The notes under the pieces: generated by a model
Seen by the model: the letters and a program-made list of their open reading frames with translations, nothing else
The model's database searches: none
Told to the model about the DNA's origin: nothing
Shown here: positions 43,335-54,181 of the stretch, one piece after another
Position numbering within the stretch: position 1 is the first letter of the stretch
Layout: every line of letters starts with the position of its first letter
Position numbers and translations under genes: made by a program
From: Desulfamplus sp.
Lineage (GTDB): Bacteria; Desulfobacterota; Desulfobacteria; Desulfobacterales; Desulfobacteraceae
Direction: 5' to 3'
NCBI GenBank assembly: GCA_015232455.1
Contig: JADFZQ010000001.1
Coordinates: 186,001-250,000 of the forward strand
DNA length: 64,000 nt

Positions 43335-44111
43335 CTATTTATCCCATGGTATAATATTCATGCCGAGCTTTGATAAACATGGTTCGCGAATTCCAAACTT
43401 TTCAACCTCTTTCAAAAGAATTTCAGGCTTATCATCTCCTACTATACAACCTTGGTGAATTATTATCATTCTTGAAGCATAAAATATAACTTTTTCAATA
43501 TCATGTGTTGAAAGAATAATTGTATGACCAGCTTGATGAAGCCAAATAATAGAAGACAAAAGATCGCATATCCCTGCATAATCTAAATTGGAGAAAGGTT
43601 CATCTAACACAATAACCTCTGGTCTCATAGTTAAAACTCCAGCAATAGCGAGTCTTCGCTTTTCACCACCTGAAAGGGTAGCAGGGTTTTGATCTTTTAA
43701 ATGGAGTAGCCCAAGCTGTTTTAGAGCGTTGTTAGTTCTTTTGTGAATCTCTCCAATAGGTAACCTCAAATTTTCTGGTCCAAAAGCAGCATCTTCAAAA
43801 ACAGTTTGACCCACAATCTGGCAATCTGCATCTTGAAATATCATTCCCACAATTTGTCGGGCATACTCAAGGTTGGAGCTTACTGTTTTACCATGAATCC
43901 ACACTTCACCTGAAGTTGGAGATAGCAACCCATTAAGGTGGCGAAATAGTGTTGATTTTCCAGAGCCATTTTGTCCAGCAACAACTATAAACTCAGCAGG
44001 CTTAACACCAAATGAGATATTTTTGATCCCTCTGTCAGTGTTGCCGTAAATGTGTGAAAGGCGTTTTACCTCAATGATGTTTTTTCCTATTTTATCTTCA
44101 AATCTGCTCAT
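43335..44111 (-). CDS. ecfA: ECF transporter ATP-binding protein (BioM type)
   Basis: 258 residues. Walker A GQNGSGKST (46-54), the signature LSGGEKRRLAIAG, Walker B EVIVLDEPFSNLDYAG and the switch His in IILSTHDIEKV. It energises biotin uptake with EcfT and BioY. The three genes run bioY, ecfA, ecfT with spacers of 3 and 6 bp, so they form an operon. A single ATPase gene, as in dedicated BioMNY systems, suggests a homodimer. Confidence 0.93.
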   Translation of the reverse strand: MSRFEDKIGKNIIEVKRLSHIYGNTDRGIKNISFGVKPAEFIVVAGQNGSGKSTLFRHLNGLLSPTSGEVWIHGKTVSSNLEYARQIVGMIFQDADCQIVGQTVFEDAAFGPENLRLPIGEIHKRTNNALKQLGLLHLKDQNPATLSGGEKRRLAIAGVLTMRPEVIVLDEPFSNLDYAGICDLLSSIIWLHQAGHTIILSTHDIEKVIFYASRMIIIHQGCIVGDDKPEILLKEVEKFGIREPCLSKLGMNIIPWDK

Positions 44112-44114
44112 TAG

Positions 44115-44660
44115 TTATGATTTATCCATATTTTTGTCTAACAAAGGTCTTAAAAATTTTATACAATAAGCAGCAGCAACTATTTTAAGAATATCACCAA
44201 TAATAAATGGATACATACCAACAATAAAAACCTTATCCCACGGCATTCCAGTAGCAAGTTTGAGCCACGGCACTCCTGCAATATATACAACTAAAGAGCC
44301 AGCAAACATTGCTATTATATCTCCAAAAATATTTTTTCCTATTTTATCTGATATAAGTCCTGTAACTAATACTGCTGGTATATAGCCGAGCAGATAACCG
44401 CCAGTAGGTCCTAAAATTCGTCCGATCCCGCCTGTTCCACCTGCAAATACAGGAAATCCACATGCTCCCATAAATAGATATAAACCTAAAGCCGCACCAC
44501 CCCATTTTGTTCCAAGTAGAATAGCTGCCATAAGCACAAAAATATTTTGCAATACAATAGGGACAGGACCAATAGGAATAGCAAGATATGCACCAACAGA
44601 GATCAATGCCGCAAACATTGAGGAATATACCGTCATTCTTAACTCTTTTGAAATATTCAT
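44115..44660 (-). CDS. bioY: Biotin transporter substrate component BioY
   Basis: 181 residues with six hydrophobic segments. Motifs AIPIGPVPIVLQNIFVLMAAILLGTKWGGAALGLYLFMGACGFPVFAGG and GGIGRILGPTGGYLLGYIPA are the BioY signature. It binds biotin in the membrane and, with EcfA/EcfT, imports it. No biotin synthesis gene is in the window, so the cell may rely partly on uptake. No BirA-type operator is seen upstream. Confidence 0.96.
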   Translation of the reverse strand: MNISKELRMTVYSSMFAALISVGAYLAIPIGPVPIVLQNIFVLMAAILLGTKWGGAALGLYLFMGACGFPVFAGGTGGIGRILGPTGGYLLGYIPAVLVTGLISDKIGKNIFGDIIAMFAGSLVVYIAGVPWLKLATGMPWDKVFIVGMYPFIIGDILKIVAAAYCIKFLRPLLDKNMDKS

Positions 44661-45007
44661 ATTATTTTTACCTATTTAACCCTAAAACGATAAATTTTAT
44701 TTTCACAACTTCAATTAAGCAGGTACATCTTTCGACCTGTTTTAACAGCATTCTTAATACAACGTCAATTTCAAAACCAGCTCTTTCCCTAAAATATTTA
44801 CAGTTCCAAGGACTTTAGGTTTATCAGAGATTACTACCTATTTACATCAAAAAATAGCTTAACTAAATGAAAATATAATAAAATTCATCGAACTCAGGTT
44901 ATAATAAGATAATTGACAAAATTAGAATTGCTGAGAATAATACTTTAGGCGGGAATAAATTAAGCTTTTTCTGATAAGGTGCAGCAAGCGAGCTGCACCT
45001 TTACAAC
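44661..45007. other. Intergenic region between the lipoprotein gene and bioY
   Basis: 347 bp, AT-rich, both neighbours on the minus strand. It should hold the bioY promoter, though I cannot place it with confidence. The only clear structure is the hairpin at 44976-45001. No ORF or RNA gene seen. Confidence 0.6.
44976..45001. terminator. Hairpin just after the lipoprotein gene
   Basis: AAGGTGCAGC and GCTGCACCTT form a perfect 10-bp stem around AAGCGA, 6 bp past the stop codon at 45008. A T-tract is weak on the minus strand, so termination there is probable but not certain. Confidence 0.55.
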
Positions 45008-48000
45008 TTAATCATTCGATGAAATATCAATGGTGTAAGAAGAATCTCTTGGAGGTAAATCTGTCCAAAGAGAGATAAGAGAAGCTCCAATAAATTGAGT
45101 TGATTTATCTGAACTTGCAAGGTATGCGTTAATTGTAGCGGCAGTGATAGTATCAGGTGTCTCATCACCTTCATAGTGAGCTACAAAAGCATCAGCAAAC
45201 TGAGGTGCAATAACTGATGCCTGCTCTGCACTTAAACCATATCCGCCATATTGAGCTGGTGCTGTAAACATTGAAAAGGCAAGAGTTTCAAGTCCATCTA
45301 CGATAAAATTTTTACTATACTCTGTAAAAGAGATGTTACCAGTATCGTAGTTGATAGACTGGACATAACGAGTTTGAATGGTTGCCTTTTTTCGAGAATC
45401 AATATGGACTACACGGTAAGGATTTGGATATGTAACTAAAGAGCCTGTCTCTACATCAGTAAGCGAATAAACCACGCCATTATCATCCCATTTCTTACTT
45501 GTCATATCATTAGCATGGAAGTGCCCTGTAAACACAATATTTAAACCCTCTTTTGCCAACATTTCAGATACAGTTGCCCAATTTTCAACTACATATTCAC
45601 TTCCAGGATTTGCAACAGATTGACCTGTAAAATGCTCGAGCAAACCGTGATGCATTGTTGCAATAACGGTTTTTCCCTCTGATTTGGAAATACCAAGTAT
45701 CTTAGTAATCCATGCGAGCGTATCAGAAGAGAATTTTCCAGAAGTTACGGGCTTGCCAAGCGATTCATTGTCGTTATAATCACATGAGTCCAAGCTAAGC
45801 ACCCATATTCCTTTAACTGGTTCAGCAACATAACTCAACGAGTATGAATCTCTATAAACAGCCTCACTGTATCCAAAATCTGCGTATATCTGTGCAAAAA
45901 CCTCTGGTGAAACTGTATCAACATGATTGGTGCTCGCTCCTTGATAGGAGTGGGCATGAGGATTATTTATGTCATGGTTACCCGGTGTAACAAACACTTT
46001 TATTCCACTATTTTCCAATTTTTTAAGATAATTTGCAAAACCTTGATGACAAACTAACTCGCCATCTTTAGTTAAATCGCCAGATACGATAACAAAATCA
46101 AGGTCTTTATCTGACGAAAGATTTTCTACTACTGAATCTATAATAGCACCGCTTTGTAACAATAACTTTCTATCTGATGCAAGATAGCTTTCAAAAGCTG
46201 ATCCTGAAGTTCCAAGCGAAGTATCATAATAGTGAGGATCAGAAAAAACAGCAAAAGATACGCTATCTTGCAATTTGTCAATTGAATAGATTGTGGTAGT
46301 TCCACTAACCTCGTTACCAGCAATCACAAGAGGCTTTCCATTAACGCTGTCGTCTCCTTTTACAAATAAAACTCCTTCAGGTGCAAGATCACCAGCAGTT
46401 CCAGATTCAGGATCACCATTTACATCTCTTGTATTAAGATAGGTTACAAAGGAGGGATTTATCGGTATAGTTACATCATAAACCATAATACCGCCAACCC
46501 GTTCAAGTCCAACAAAAATATATGTTCGTCCGCCTATTACTCCAACATCAATACCTTCTGGTTCAGGACCTTTATCATCGCTTCGATCATCTTTATTATT
46601 TGAGTCATTGCTGACATTAAAAAGTTCGGGCTTCATTGATGCTATTGTTGTCTCAAAATCATCACCACTGTCAAAGACACGCTCCAGTCCAGCTTGGGTC
46701 GGTTTCCAGATGGTAAAAGAGCGTGCACCAAAAGTAAAGAGCTTGTCGTAATCTCCATCATTATCTGTATCTCCAATGGTAGTAGTCATTTTAAGACGAC
46801 CAATTGCTTCTGACTGCTGCAAACTTGCAGCTTCAGGAAATGCTGCTGGATCAAGTTGCACATCTTTAATGCGAGCCTCTTCACTAAATCCATCATAATC
46901 TCTGCTATCACCTTCATTTGCAGTTGCAAGATAGATCTGCCCTGATATTTCAAACGCAACTATGCTGTCTGGCAGATACATTCCAAGAACAGGCCATGTT
47001 CTTATATTTACCTTACCATCTTTATCACTTGCATCTATACCGTTGCCCGGCATAGAGTGGTCTTTATATCCAAATGGAAGGATTCTTGTAATGGTCTTTG
47101 TTTCAATATTAAGTTCAGCCAGTGCGTTGTTCTCCTGCAGGGTAATCCATGCAGTTTTAGAGTCTGGTGAAACTGCTATGTATTCTGGTTCAATATCTTG
47201 TGCAACTGTTGAGCCAGGTCCAAAAAATCTGACACCTTTGGCTTTTAAGGCATCCATCTGACTATTAAATGTAGTGAAGCCAACTATTGTTGATGTTGCT
47301 TGTACAACACCTTTAGAAATATCCACTATTGTAATTGAGCCTTCTGGGTCATTTGTGTAATCGCTATTTGGTTCACCTTCATTTGCAGCAAGAACTGTTT
47401 TACCATCAGGTGAAAATTTGACCATATCAGGCAATGCCCCTGAAGTTACAGCGTTAAGAAAATTCCCTTTTGCATCAAAAAACACAACTTTTCCGTTAGC
47501 CTGTTTATCGTTGTTTTCAACTGCTGCTGCCAAAACATTGTTTTTAAACGCTACGCTGTTTGCACCTTTTCCATATTTGCTTAAATTGATTTCAGATATT
47601 TTTTCTAATTTTGCAACTGTATTTCCATGACTATCAGCAACAGCTACAGAATCGAGAATATCAATATTGCCAGTTTTACCGTTGACCACAAAGATACGCC
47701 CTGTTTCTGGATCGTATGCTGTAATCTCAGAAGCACCTTCAGCAAAAGAACCAGTCTCGTATCTACCAGCCTCACTTAAAGCAATATACTGACCTTTTTT
47801 TGCATAAGTTGCGGTAACTGTTTTCTTTTTATCCATAGTTACAACGCAATTTTGACCATCTGGAGTGCAATCTCCACTCCAACCAACAAATATGCTGCTA
47901 TCAGTTGTTGTAGCTTTAATGGTTACTTTTTTATCTTCATTAATATTGTATTCTGAATTTTTTGAAGAATTTATCCCAAATTCTTCACTGACAACTGTAC

Positions 48001-48121
48001 CACTTCCATCACCTTCAAAATTTATGGTTAATGGATATTGTGTATCGCCATCGTTACAGCCCAAAAGTCCTGCCCCAATAATAATTATCAGGAATAGAAC
48101 AACCAATAGCTTTTTGCTCAT
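45008..48121 (-). CDS. Lipoprotein with InlB-like repeat, choice-of-anchor-I propeller and metallophosphoesterase
   Basis: 1037 residues from the ATG at 48121, with GGGAGG upstream; the longer frame adds 26 unlikely residues. A lipobox LGC at residue 22 predicts a lipoprotein. About 30-110 is an InlB-type repeat (TINFEGDGSGTVV...FVGWSGDC...KKKTVTATY). About 115-610 is a beta-propeller esterase-like domain (LSEAGRYETGSFAEGASEITAYDPETGRIFVVN). From about 622 comes a calcineurin-like phosphoesterase with AVFSDPHYYD, IVSGDLTKDGE, VTPGNHDINNPH, TMHHGLLEHF and FTGHFHAND, the complete metal-ligand set. It is probably an outer, phosphate-scavenging phosphatase or nucleotidase. Substrate unknown. Confidence 0.85.
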   Translation of the reverse strand: MSKKLLVVLFLIIIIGAGLLGCNDGDTQYPLTINFEGDGSGTVVSEEFGINSSKNSEYNINEDKKVTIKATTTDSSIFVGWSGDCTPDGQNCVVTMDKKKTVTATYAKKGQYIALSEAGRYETGSFAEGASEITAYDPETGRIFVVNGKTGNIDILDSVAVADSHGNTVAKLEKISEINLSKYGKGANSVAFKNNVLAAAVENNDKQANGKVVFFDAKGNFLNAVTSGALPDMVKFSPDGKTVLAANEGEPNSDYTNDPEGSITIVDISKGVVQATSTIVGFTTFNSQMDALKAKGVRFFGPGSTVAQDIEPEYIAVSPDSKTAWITLQENNALAELNIETKTITRILPFGYKDHSMPGNGIDASDKDGKVNIRTWPVLGMYLPDSIVAFEISGQIYLATANEGDSRDYDGFSEEARIKDVQLDPAAFPEAASLQQSEAIGRLKMTTTIGDTDNDGDYDKLFTFGARSFTIWKPTQAGLERVFDSGDDFETTIASMKPELFNVSNDSNNKDDRSDDKGPEPEGIDVGVIGGRTYIFVGLERVGGIMVYDVTIPINPSFVTYLNTRDVNGDPESGTAGDLAPEGVLFVKGDDSVNGKPLVIAGNEVSGTTTIYSIDKLQDSVSFAVFSDPHYYDTSLGTSGSAFESYLASDRKLLLQSGAIIDSVVENLSSDKDLDFVIVSGDLTKDGELVCHQGFANYLKKLENSGIKVFVTPGNHDINNPHAHSYQGASTNHVDTVSPEVFAQIYADFGYSEAVYRDSYSLSYVAEPVKGIWVLSLDSCDYNDNESLGKPVTSGKFSSDTLAWITKILGISKSEGKTVIATMHHGLLEHFTGQSVANPGSEYVVENWATVSEMLAKEGLNIVFTGHFHANDMTSKKWDDNGVVYSLTDVETGSLVTYPNPYRVVHIDSRKKATIQTRYVQSINYDTGNISFTEYSKNFIVDGLETLAFSMFTAPAQYGGYGLSAEQASVIAPQFADAFVAHYEGDETPDTITAATINAYLASSDKSTQFIGASLISLWTDLPPRDSSYTIDISSND

Positions 48122-48371
48122 TTGCTTCCTCCCAAGAAATAATCCTTTTTTTGACCTCTTTAAGTTAATATTTGCCATCTCTCTATGGAATATAACCATG
48201 TTTATTCATAAAGATTTTATGCCTATCGTTCTATAACTTGAGGTAAAAAGTCAGTCAATATGGGAATAAAATACTAACAAAATCAAAACAATCTCCTAAC
48301 ATATTTTTTTGATAAGATTCAGCAAACTCAGGTTATTTATTCTTATACAGTCTTGTAGGCAAAACAAATTT

Positions 48372-49151
48372 CTATTGATAGAAGCAGTCTCCATAAATAA
48401 TACTTTTTTTAATTCCAGAATCATCTCTTATCAGTAAAGCACCATTTTGTTCAACATCAATAGCAATCCCTTCATAAAAGCCATTAAAGGTCTCTATTCT
48501 AACCCTTTTACCAATAGTAGATGTCATCTGCTTCCACTCTTCAATAAGATTTATGCAATTAATTGATCCAGATTCTATTGCCAAAATATGTTTCTCAAAC
48601 TCATCAAGAAAAGAATTCAATAAATCAATTTTACAAATATCTTGATCTATATATTGCATATCTCTATTTAGTATAGTTTTAATTGAAGTAGCGTTTAACT
48701 GCTCGGTTTCAGGGTTATTATTCACATTAATTCCAATACCTATGTTTATAAATGAAATTTTATCTCCGTAAGTTTCCATTTCTGATAGCAAACCCGCAAC
48801 TTTCTTATTATTTAAAATATCTCTATTATTTTTAGTTTCTTTACATTTGACAATAATGTCATTTGGCCACTTTACACTAACATCTAAGCCATATTTATGT
48901 TTTAATATTTTAGCAACAGATAAAGATGCGGCGAAATTAATTTGAAATGCAAGCGTTGGCGGAAAGATAGGTCTTAATATCACAGTAAACCACAAACCTC
49001 CTTTATCAGATAGCCACATTCTATTCAAACGTCCTCGTCCTTTAGTCTGTTCCTCAGCAACCACAACGCTAAAGTGTGGTGCATTATTTCGTGCAAGTTC
49101 TCTTGCCTTGTCCATAGTATTTGAAAGAGTTGAGAAAAAATAAATTTTCAT
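48372..49151 (-). CDS. birA: Biotin-[acetyl-CoA-carboxylase] ligase, catalytic type only
   Basis: 259 residues from the ATG at 49151; an upstream TTG frame adds 12 residues. The biotin-binding loop appears as KGRGRLNRMW (usual GRGRxGRxW), followed by VSVKWPNDI (KWPND), KVAGLLSEM and INIGIGINVNN. It attaches biotin to carboxylase carrier proteins. The protein starts directly at the catalytic domain and lacks the N-terminal winged helix, so it cannot act as a repressor. It follows the ribosomal operon after a terminator. Confidence 0.93.
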   Translation of the reverse strand: MKIYFFSTLSNTMDKARELARNNAPHFSVVVAEEQTKGRGRLNRMWLSDKGGLWFTVILRPIFPPTLAFQINFAASLSVAKILKHKYGLDVSVKWPNDIIVKCKETKNNRDILNNKKVAGLLSEMETYGDKISFINIGIGINVNNNPETEQLNATSIKTILNRDMQYIDQDICKIDLLNSFLDEFEKHILAIESGSINCINLIEEWKQMTSTIGKRVRIETFNGFYEGIAIDVEQNGALLIRDDSGIKKSIIYGDCFYQ

Positions 49152-49211
49152 ATAAAAAGTACCACATCCAATTAATATTAATTTCAATTATTAGAAAATA
49201 ACAAAACAAAT

Positions 49212-49252
49212 AAAGCCCTGATTAGCATATAATATTTGCCAATCAGGGCTTT
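49212..49252 (-). terminator. Terminator of the ribosomal operon
   Basis: AAAGCCCTGATT and AATCAGGGCTTT form a 12-bp perfect stem with a 17-nt loop, followed on the minus strand by TATTTGTTTTG. It is 34 bp after the rplQ stop. Confidence 0.85.
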
Positions 49253-49285
49253 TAAGTTTAGAATTAATAAAATTTAAAATGTCAA

Positions 49286-49645
49286 CTACTTATCTATCAC
49301 AAGCTCAATCATTGACATTGGTGCAGCATCACCAGAACGTGGTCCAAGTTTAATAACTCTTGTATAGCCACCTTCCCTGTTACCAAATTTTTCTGCAACA
49401 TCGCTAAATAATTTATGCACAACATCTTTTTCTCTAATATAGGCTAATGCCTGACGTCTTGCGTGTAAATCGCCTCTTTTAGCCAAAGTAATCATCTTAT
49501 CAGCATGTTTTCTAAGCTCTTTTGCTTTAGCATCTGTAGTTTTGATGCTCTCGTGCTTAAATAGTGATGTAACCATATTTCTGAACATGGCTTTTCTGTG
49601 GCTTGAGGTTCGATTCAGCTTCACGCCTGCTTTTCTATGTCTCAT
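49286..49645 (-). CDS. rplQ: Ribosomal protein L17
   Basis: 119 residues. [70 protein letters not shown] is the conserved L17 core. A large-subunit protein near the exit tunnel. Last gene of the alpha part of the operon, 36 bp after rpoA, ahead of the terminator at 49212-49252. Confidence 0.98.
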   Translation of the reverse strand: MRHRKAGVKLNRTSSHRKAMFRNMVTSLFKHESIKTTDAKAKELRKHADKMITLAKRGDLHARRQALAYIREKDVVHKLFSDVAEKFGNREGGYTRVIKLGPRSGDAAPMSMIELVIDK

Positions 49646-49681
49646 GGGAAATTTTTTTCTCCTTCGTTAGCTTGATATTCA

Positions 49682-50737
49682 TCAGGAAGGGTGTTCCAAA
49701 TCTTCTTCGTTAGATTGTTGCTGCTCAATAACGTCATCTTCAACAGGTGGCTCAAATCCATCAAGATCCATACCAAGAGAGAGTTCCATTGAAGTTAAAA
49801 CCTCTTTAATTTCATTTAAGGATTTTCTTCCGAAATTCTTGGTTTTAAGCATTTCGCTCTCACTTTTTTGAACAAGCTGATAAATTTTGAGTATTTGAGC
49901 ATTTTTAAGACAATTGGAACTTCTTACAGAGAGTTCAAGCTCATCAACACTTCTGTAAAGGTTTTCATTAAAATCTTTGGTAGAGCGATCATGCTCTCTA
50001 TCTTCCTGTTCAGGCTCAATGTCTTCATCAAAATTGATAAAAGGATTCATCTGCTCTTTGAGAATTTTTGCGGCAAAGGCAACTGCATCCTCAGGAGTAA
50101 CACTGCCGTCTGTCCAGACCTCCATGGTCAGTTTATCATAGTCAGTTTTTTGACCAATTCTTGATGTCCCAACAACATATTTAACTCTTTTTATAGGTGA
50201 AAAAATACTGTCAATGGGAATTGTTCCTACAGGAGCATCAGGGTCGTTATTAGCAGAAGCTAAAGAAAATCCTTTTCCTGTTTTTACTTTTAAGGACATT
50301 TTTAACACTCCACCCTTTGACAAGGTGGCAATGTGCTGATCTGGATTAAGTATTTGAACACCAGAAGAAATGCCTTGAAGATATGCAGCGGTCAAATTGC
50401 CTTCTCCTTCAAAATTGACCGTTAAAATCCTATCTTCTAAACTCTCAACTTTAAGCTGAACCGCCTTAAGATTCATTATTATTTCAGAAACATCTTCTCT
50501 GACATTAGGTATTACACTATATTCATGGAGTGCATCTTCAAATTTTACGGAAACAATAGCAGCACCATAAAGTGAAGATAGAATAATACGTCTTAAAGAG
50601 TTGCCTATTGTTATTCCAAAACCTTTTTCAAGGGGTTCACATACAAATTTACCGTATGTAGAAGTTGTTGTAACAACTACCTTTTCCGGTCTTATCATCT
50701 CATGCCAATTGACATATACAAGTTCATCTGATGACAT
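49682..50737 (-). CDS. rpoA: RNA polymerase alpha subunit
   Basis: 351 residues. The N-terminal assembly domain ([33 protein letters not shown]) is followed by an acidic linker (about 235-260, [16 protein letters not shown]) and the C-terminal domain ([48 protein letters not shown]) that contacts UP elements and activators. A longer acidic tail than usual ([18 protein letters not shown]). Confidence 0.98.
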   Translation of the reverse strand: MSSDELVYVNWHEMIRPEKVVVTTTSTYGKFVCEPLEKGFGITIGNSLRRIILSSLYGAAIVSVKFEDALHEYSVIPNVREDVSEIIMNLKAVQLKVESLEDRILTVNFEGEGNLTAAYLQGISSGVQILNPDQHIATLSKGGVLKMSLKVKTGKGFSLASANNDPDAPVGTIPIDSIFSPIKRVKYVVGTSRIGQKTDYDKLTMEVWTDGSVTPEDAVAFAAKILKEQMNPFINFDEDIEPEQEDREHDRSTKDFNENLYRSVDELELSVRSSNCLKNAQILKIYQLVQKSESEMLKTKNFGRKSLNEIKEVLTSMELSLGMDLDGFEPPVEDDVIEQQQSNEEDLEHPS

Positions 50738-50789
50738 TGTTTATCTCCTGATATAATAATATTAGGACAAACTGCTACTAACTATTCAA

Positions 50790-51416
50790 TTACTTTGAAT
50801 AGAGTTCTACAATCAGCTGTTCCTGTATTGGCAGTGTAATATCTTCACGGTTAGGTAGTGATTTTATAACTCCTCTTAATCCGTCTTTATCAAGTTCAAG
50901 CCATTGGGGTATTCCTCTTCTAACAACTGTTTCAACAGAATCAGCAATGGCTTTTACATTTTTACTTTTCTCTCTTAGCTCAATAACATCCCCACTTTTT
51001 ATTATGTATGAAGGTATATTAACTTTTTTTCCATTAACGAGAAAGTGGTTATGCCTTACAAAATGTCTCCCTTGTGTTCTTGAACTTGTAAAACCAAGTC
51101 TAAAGACGACATTATCAAATCTTCTCTCTAAAAGAGCTAAAAGGTTTGTTCCTGTAATGCCCTTCTGACGATCTGCATTGGCAAATATAATTCTGAACTG
51201 CTTCTCAGAAATTCCATAAATTCTTCTAACTTTCTGTTTTTCTCTAAGCTGTATCCCGTAATCAGAACTCTTTCCACGACGCTGACCATGCTGTCCAGGT
51301 GGGTATGCTCTGCGGTCAAAACTACATTTATCTGAAAAGCAACGATCTCCTTTAAGAAACAACTTCATATTTTCGCGTCTGCATTGACGGCAGACAGAAC
51401 CTCTATAACGTGACAA
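50790..51416 (-). CDS. rpsD: Ribosomal protein S4
   Basis: 208 residues. The N-terminus ([26 protein letters not shown]) keeps four cysteines in the zinc-binding form of S4. [39 protein letters not shown]-type S4 RNA-binding domain is at about 95-150. It nucleates 30S assembly and often autoregulates this operon. Confidence 0.98.
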   Translation of the reverse strand: MSRYRGSVCRQCRRENMKLFLKGDRCFSDKCSFDRRAYPPGQHGQRRGKSSDYGIQLREKQKVRRIYGISEKQFRIIFANADRQKGITGTNLLALLERRFDNVVFRLGFTSSRTQGRHFVRHNHFLVNGKKVNIPSYIIKSGDVIELREKSKNVKAIADSVETVVRRGIPQWLELDKDGLRGVIKSLPNREDITLPIQEQLIVELYSK

Positions 51417-51482
51417 CGTTTTCCTCCTTATATAAACCTATGGGCAAGGTGGTAAGCATATAAAACTTATAAACAAGGTAAA

Positions 51483-51878
51483 TTAAACCCTTCTTCTCTT
51501 TGGCGGGCGGCATCCGTTATGAGGGACAGGAGTAACATCTTTTATCATGGATATATTAAAGCCAAGAGCGTGAAGAGCTCTTAAAGCTGATTCTCTACCT
51601 GCCCCAGGACCTTTAACATAAACGCTAATATTTTTCATCCCATGTTCCATGGCTTTAGCACCAGCATCTTCAGCAGCCATTTTCGATGCAAACGGCGTAC
51701 TTTTTCTTGAGCCTTTAAACCCTTGTATGCCGGAACTTGACCATGAAATAGTATTTCCTGTCTCATCAGTTATTGTTATGATTGTATTATTAAATGTTGA
51801 TTGAATATGAACAACACCGGTTGATATATTCTTTTTTACTTTTTTCTTTGTTACTGTTTTTTTTGCTTTTTTAGCCAT
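51483..51878 (-). CDS. rpsK: Ribosomal protein S11
   Basis: 131 residues. A Lys-rich N-terminus ([17 protein letters not shown]) precedes the conserved core ([40 protein letters not shown]) and the C-terminal [13 protein letters not shown]. Part of the 30S platform at the mRNA exit. Between rpsM and rpsD. Confidence 0.98.
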   Translation of the reverse strand: MAKKAKKTVTKKKVKKNISTGVVHIQSTFNNTIITITDETGNTISWSSSGIQGFKGSRKSTPFASKMAAEDAGAKAMEHGMKNISVYVKGPGAGRESALRALHALGFNISMIKDVTPVPHNGCRPPKRRRV

Positions 51879-51956
51879 TAAATTCCCTATTCATCCTTAA
51901 ATTAGACAGATGCCCAATAATGTAGGTAATAAACAATAAAGTGTCATAAACAATAC

Positions 51957-52325
51957 TTACTTCTTCTTCTTAACAGCAGCACGTTTTGGACCTTTCCTTG
52001 TTCTGGCATTCGTGCTTGTCCGCTGACCACGACATGGAAGAGATTTTCTATGGCGAAGCCCGCGATAGCACCCTAAATCCATGAGCCGCTTTATATTCAT
52101 TGAAGTATCTGCTCTAAGCTCTCCTTCAACTTTATATTTAATGTCGATGATCTTTCTTATCTCATTTACCTGCTCTTCTGTGAGTTCTTCAGCTTTCATA
52201 GTTGGATTAAGACCAACTTCGGCAATAATATCGCTGGATCTGCTTTTTCCTATACCATAAATGCTGGTCAGTGCAATCACTACATGTTTGTTTTTTGGTA
52301 AATCTACGCCTGCAATTCTTGCCAC
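51957..52325 (-). CDS. rpsM: Ribosomal protein S13
   Basis: 122 residues. [30 protein letters not shown] and [34 protein letters not shown] are diagnostic. A 30S head protein that contacts the tRNA and the 50S subunit. Follows rpmJ by 15 bp. Confidence 0.98.
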   Translation of the reverse strand: MARIAGVDLPKNKHVVIALTSIYGIGKSRSSDIIAEVGLNPTMKAEELTEEQVNEIRKIIDIKYKVEGELRADTSMNIKRLMDLGCYRGLRHRKSLPCRGQRTSTNARTRKGPKRAAVKKKK

Positions 52326-52340
52326 GCTCTGTATCCCCCT

Positions 52341-52454
52341 TTATCCCTGCCTCTGGTTATGACGTTTATTTATACATATTACCCTAACAACTCCAGATCT
52401 ACGGATAATCTTACAATCTTTACAAATTTTCTTTACTGAAGCTCTGACTTTCAT
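52341..52454 (-). CDS. rpmJ: Ribosomal protein L36
   Basis: 37 residues, read directly from the minus strand: [20 protein letters not shown] continuing to [15 protein letters not shown]. The zinc ligands C11, C14, C27 and H32 are present, so this is the zinc-binding form. ATG at 52454, stop TAA at 52343-52341. It lies 97 bp after infA. Confidence 0.97.
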   Translation of the reverse strand: MKVRASVKKICKDCKIIRRSGVVRVICINKRHNQRQG

Positions 52455-52551
52455 TAAATATTTACTCCTCAAAAAATGCTGTAGAAAAATATTTATAAAT
52501 AGTAATAGTTATTCTAATAAATAATCTATCTAAAGCATATTATATATTATA

Positions 52552-52770
52552 CTATTTATAACGATAGGTAATCCTACCTCTTGACAAGTCATAAGGTGAT
52601 AGTTCAACTGTTACTTTATCACCTGGTAGAATTTTAATAAAGTGCATTCTCATCTTGCCAGAAATGTGTGCAAGTAACTGGTGCTTATTATCAAGTTCCA
52701 CCTTAAACATGGCATTTGGCAGCGTCTCAAGTACTGTGCCTTCAACTTTGATGGGTTCTTCTTTTGCCAT
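52552..52770 (-). CDS. infA: Translation initiation factor IF-1
   Basis: 72 residues, an S1-type OB fold ([66 protein letters not shown]). It occupies the A site during initiation. GGAGTAGAAA precedes the ATG. It follows secY directly; the adk and map genes often found here are absent. Confidence 0.98.
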   Translation of the reverse strand: MAKEEPIKVEGTVLETLPNAMFKVELDNKHQLLAHISGKMRMHFIKILPGDKVTVELSPYDLSRGRITYRYK

Positions 52771-52836
52771 ATAAATTTCTACTCCATTGAATATATATCT
52801 ATTCCCACCGTCTGTCGGAATCTTGGGATTATTTTT

Positions 52837-54150
52837 TTATCTTCTTCCCTTTATCGCCCCTGCTTTACCCAGAAATCCTTCATAATTTCTGGAAATCATG
52901 TGAGTTTCAATCTGAGATATTGTATCAATGGCGACTCCTACGACAATAAGAAGTGCTGTACCTCCAAAATAAAACGGCACATTAAACTTTGTCATCAGCA
53001 TTGTTGGAAGAACACATATGATTGAGACATAGATTGCCCCGCCAAGAGTTATTCTCGTTAAAACTTTATCAATGTATTCAGCAGTTTTTTTGCCGGGTCT
53101 TATACCAGGTATATATCCACCATTCTTCTTCATTCTATCAGCAACATCATCTGGATTAAAGGTTACGGCTGTATAGAAAAAACAGAAAAAAACAATAAAT
53201 CCTATATATATAAGGTTATATACTATTGTGCCTGGATTCATCGCAGCAGCAACACTTTTCATAATCGGAAGGTCAATAAAATTGGCAATCGTAGCTGGAA
53301 ACATTATTATTGAAGATGCAAAAATCGGTGGAATAACTCCAGCAGTATTGAGCTTCAATGGTAGGTGTGACGTTTGTCCACCATACATTTTACGACCAAC
53401 AACCCTTTTTGCATATTGAACAGGTATTCTACGTTGTGACTGTTCCATAAAAATAATACAACCAATTACAATAACCATAAGAACAATTAAAATGATAATT
53501 GTAAATATACCCATCTCTCCGGTTGATACAAGACGAAGGGTATTACCAATTGCGGTTGGCATTCTTGCCACAATACCAGCAAAAATTATAAGAGATATAC
53601 CATTTCCAATACCTCTTTCAGTAATCTGCTCCCCAAGCCACATTATAAATGCAGTTCCTGCTGTAAGAGTTATTACTGTAACAATACGAAACCCCCAACC
53701 CGGATACATAACAACAGGTGCCCCTGCTGGAGATGTCATGGCTTCAAGCCCAACACTTATGCCAAGTCCCTGTATAATACTTAATATCACAGTTCCATAT
53801 CTTGTATATTGAGTAATCTTCTTTCTACCATGATCACCCTCTTTTGACAACTGTTCAAGGTGAGGAATTACTACAGTCATCAATTGAAGAATAATAGAAG
53901 CACTGATATAGGGCATAATCCCAAGTGCAAAAACAGAAAGGTTTTCAAGTGCCCCACCTGAAAACATGTTAAACATCGCAAATAGAGTGCCTCTGGTACT
54001 GTCAAAAAAAGAGGCTAATGCTGCGGCATCAATTCCCGGTGTTGGAACATGCACTCCTACTCGATAGACAAAAAGCAGCAAAAGTGTAATAAGCAGCTTT
54101 TTCTTAAGTTCTGGAAGCTTAAGTATATTCTGGTATCCGCTCTGAATCAT
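52837..54150 (-). CDS. secY: Preprotein translocase subunit SecY
   Basis: 437 residues with ten membrane segments. Motifs include [51 protein letters not shown]-like [18 protein letters not shown], and [42 protein letters not shown] with the plug and C5 loop. It is the channel of the Sec translocon. Follows rplO by 31 bp. Confidence 0.98.
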   Translation of the reverse strand: MIQSGYQNILKLPELKKKLLITLLLLFVYRVGVHVPTPGIDAAALASFFDSTRGTLFAMFNMFSGGALENLSVFALGIMPYISASIILQLMTVVIPHLEQLSKEGDHGRKKITQYTRYGTVILSIIQGLGISVGLEAMTSPAGAPVVMYPGWGFRIVTVITLTAGTAFIMWLGEQITERGIGNGISLIIFAGIVARMPTAIGNTLRLVSTGEMGIFTIIILIVLMVIVIGCIIFMEQSQRRIPVQYAKRVVGRKMYGGQTSHLPLKLNTAGVIPPIFASSIIMFPATIANFIDLPIMKSVAAAMNPGTIVYNLIYIGFIVFFCFFYTAVTFNPDDVADRMKKNGGYIPGIRPGKKTAEYIDKVLTRITLGGAIYVSIICVLPTMLMTKFNVPFYFGGTALLIVVGVAIDTISQIETHMISRNYEGFLGKAGAIKGRR

Positions 54151-54181
54151 TAATAAAACCTCAGACTAATCTTAGCATTAA

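Noticed and set aside
44661-44880. BirA-type operator or riboswitch upstream of bioY
   Set aside because: No TTGTAAACC...GGTTTACAA-like inverted repeat and no conserved aptamer seen; the local BirA lacks a DNA-binding domain.
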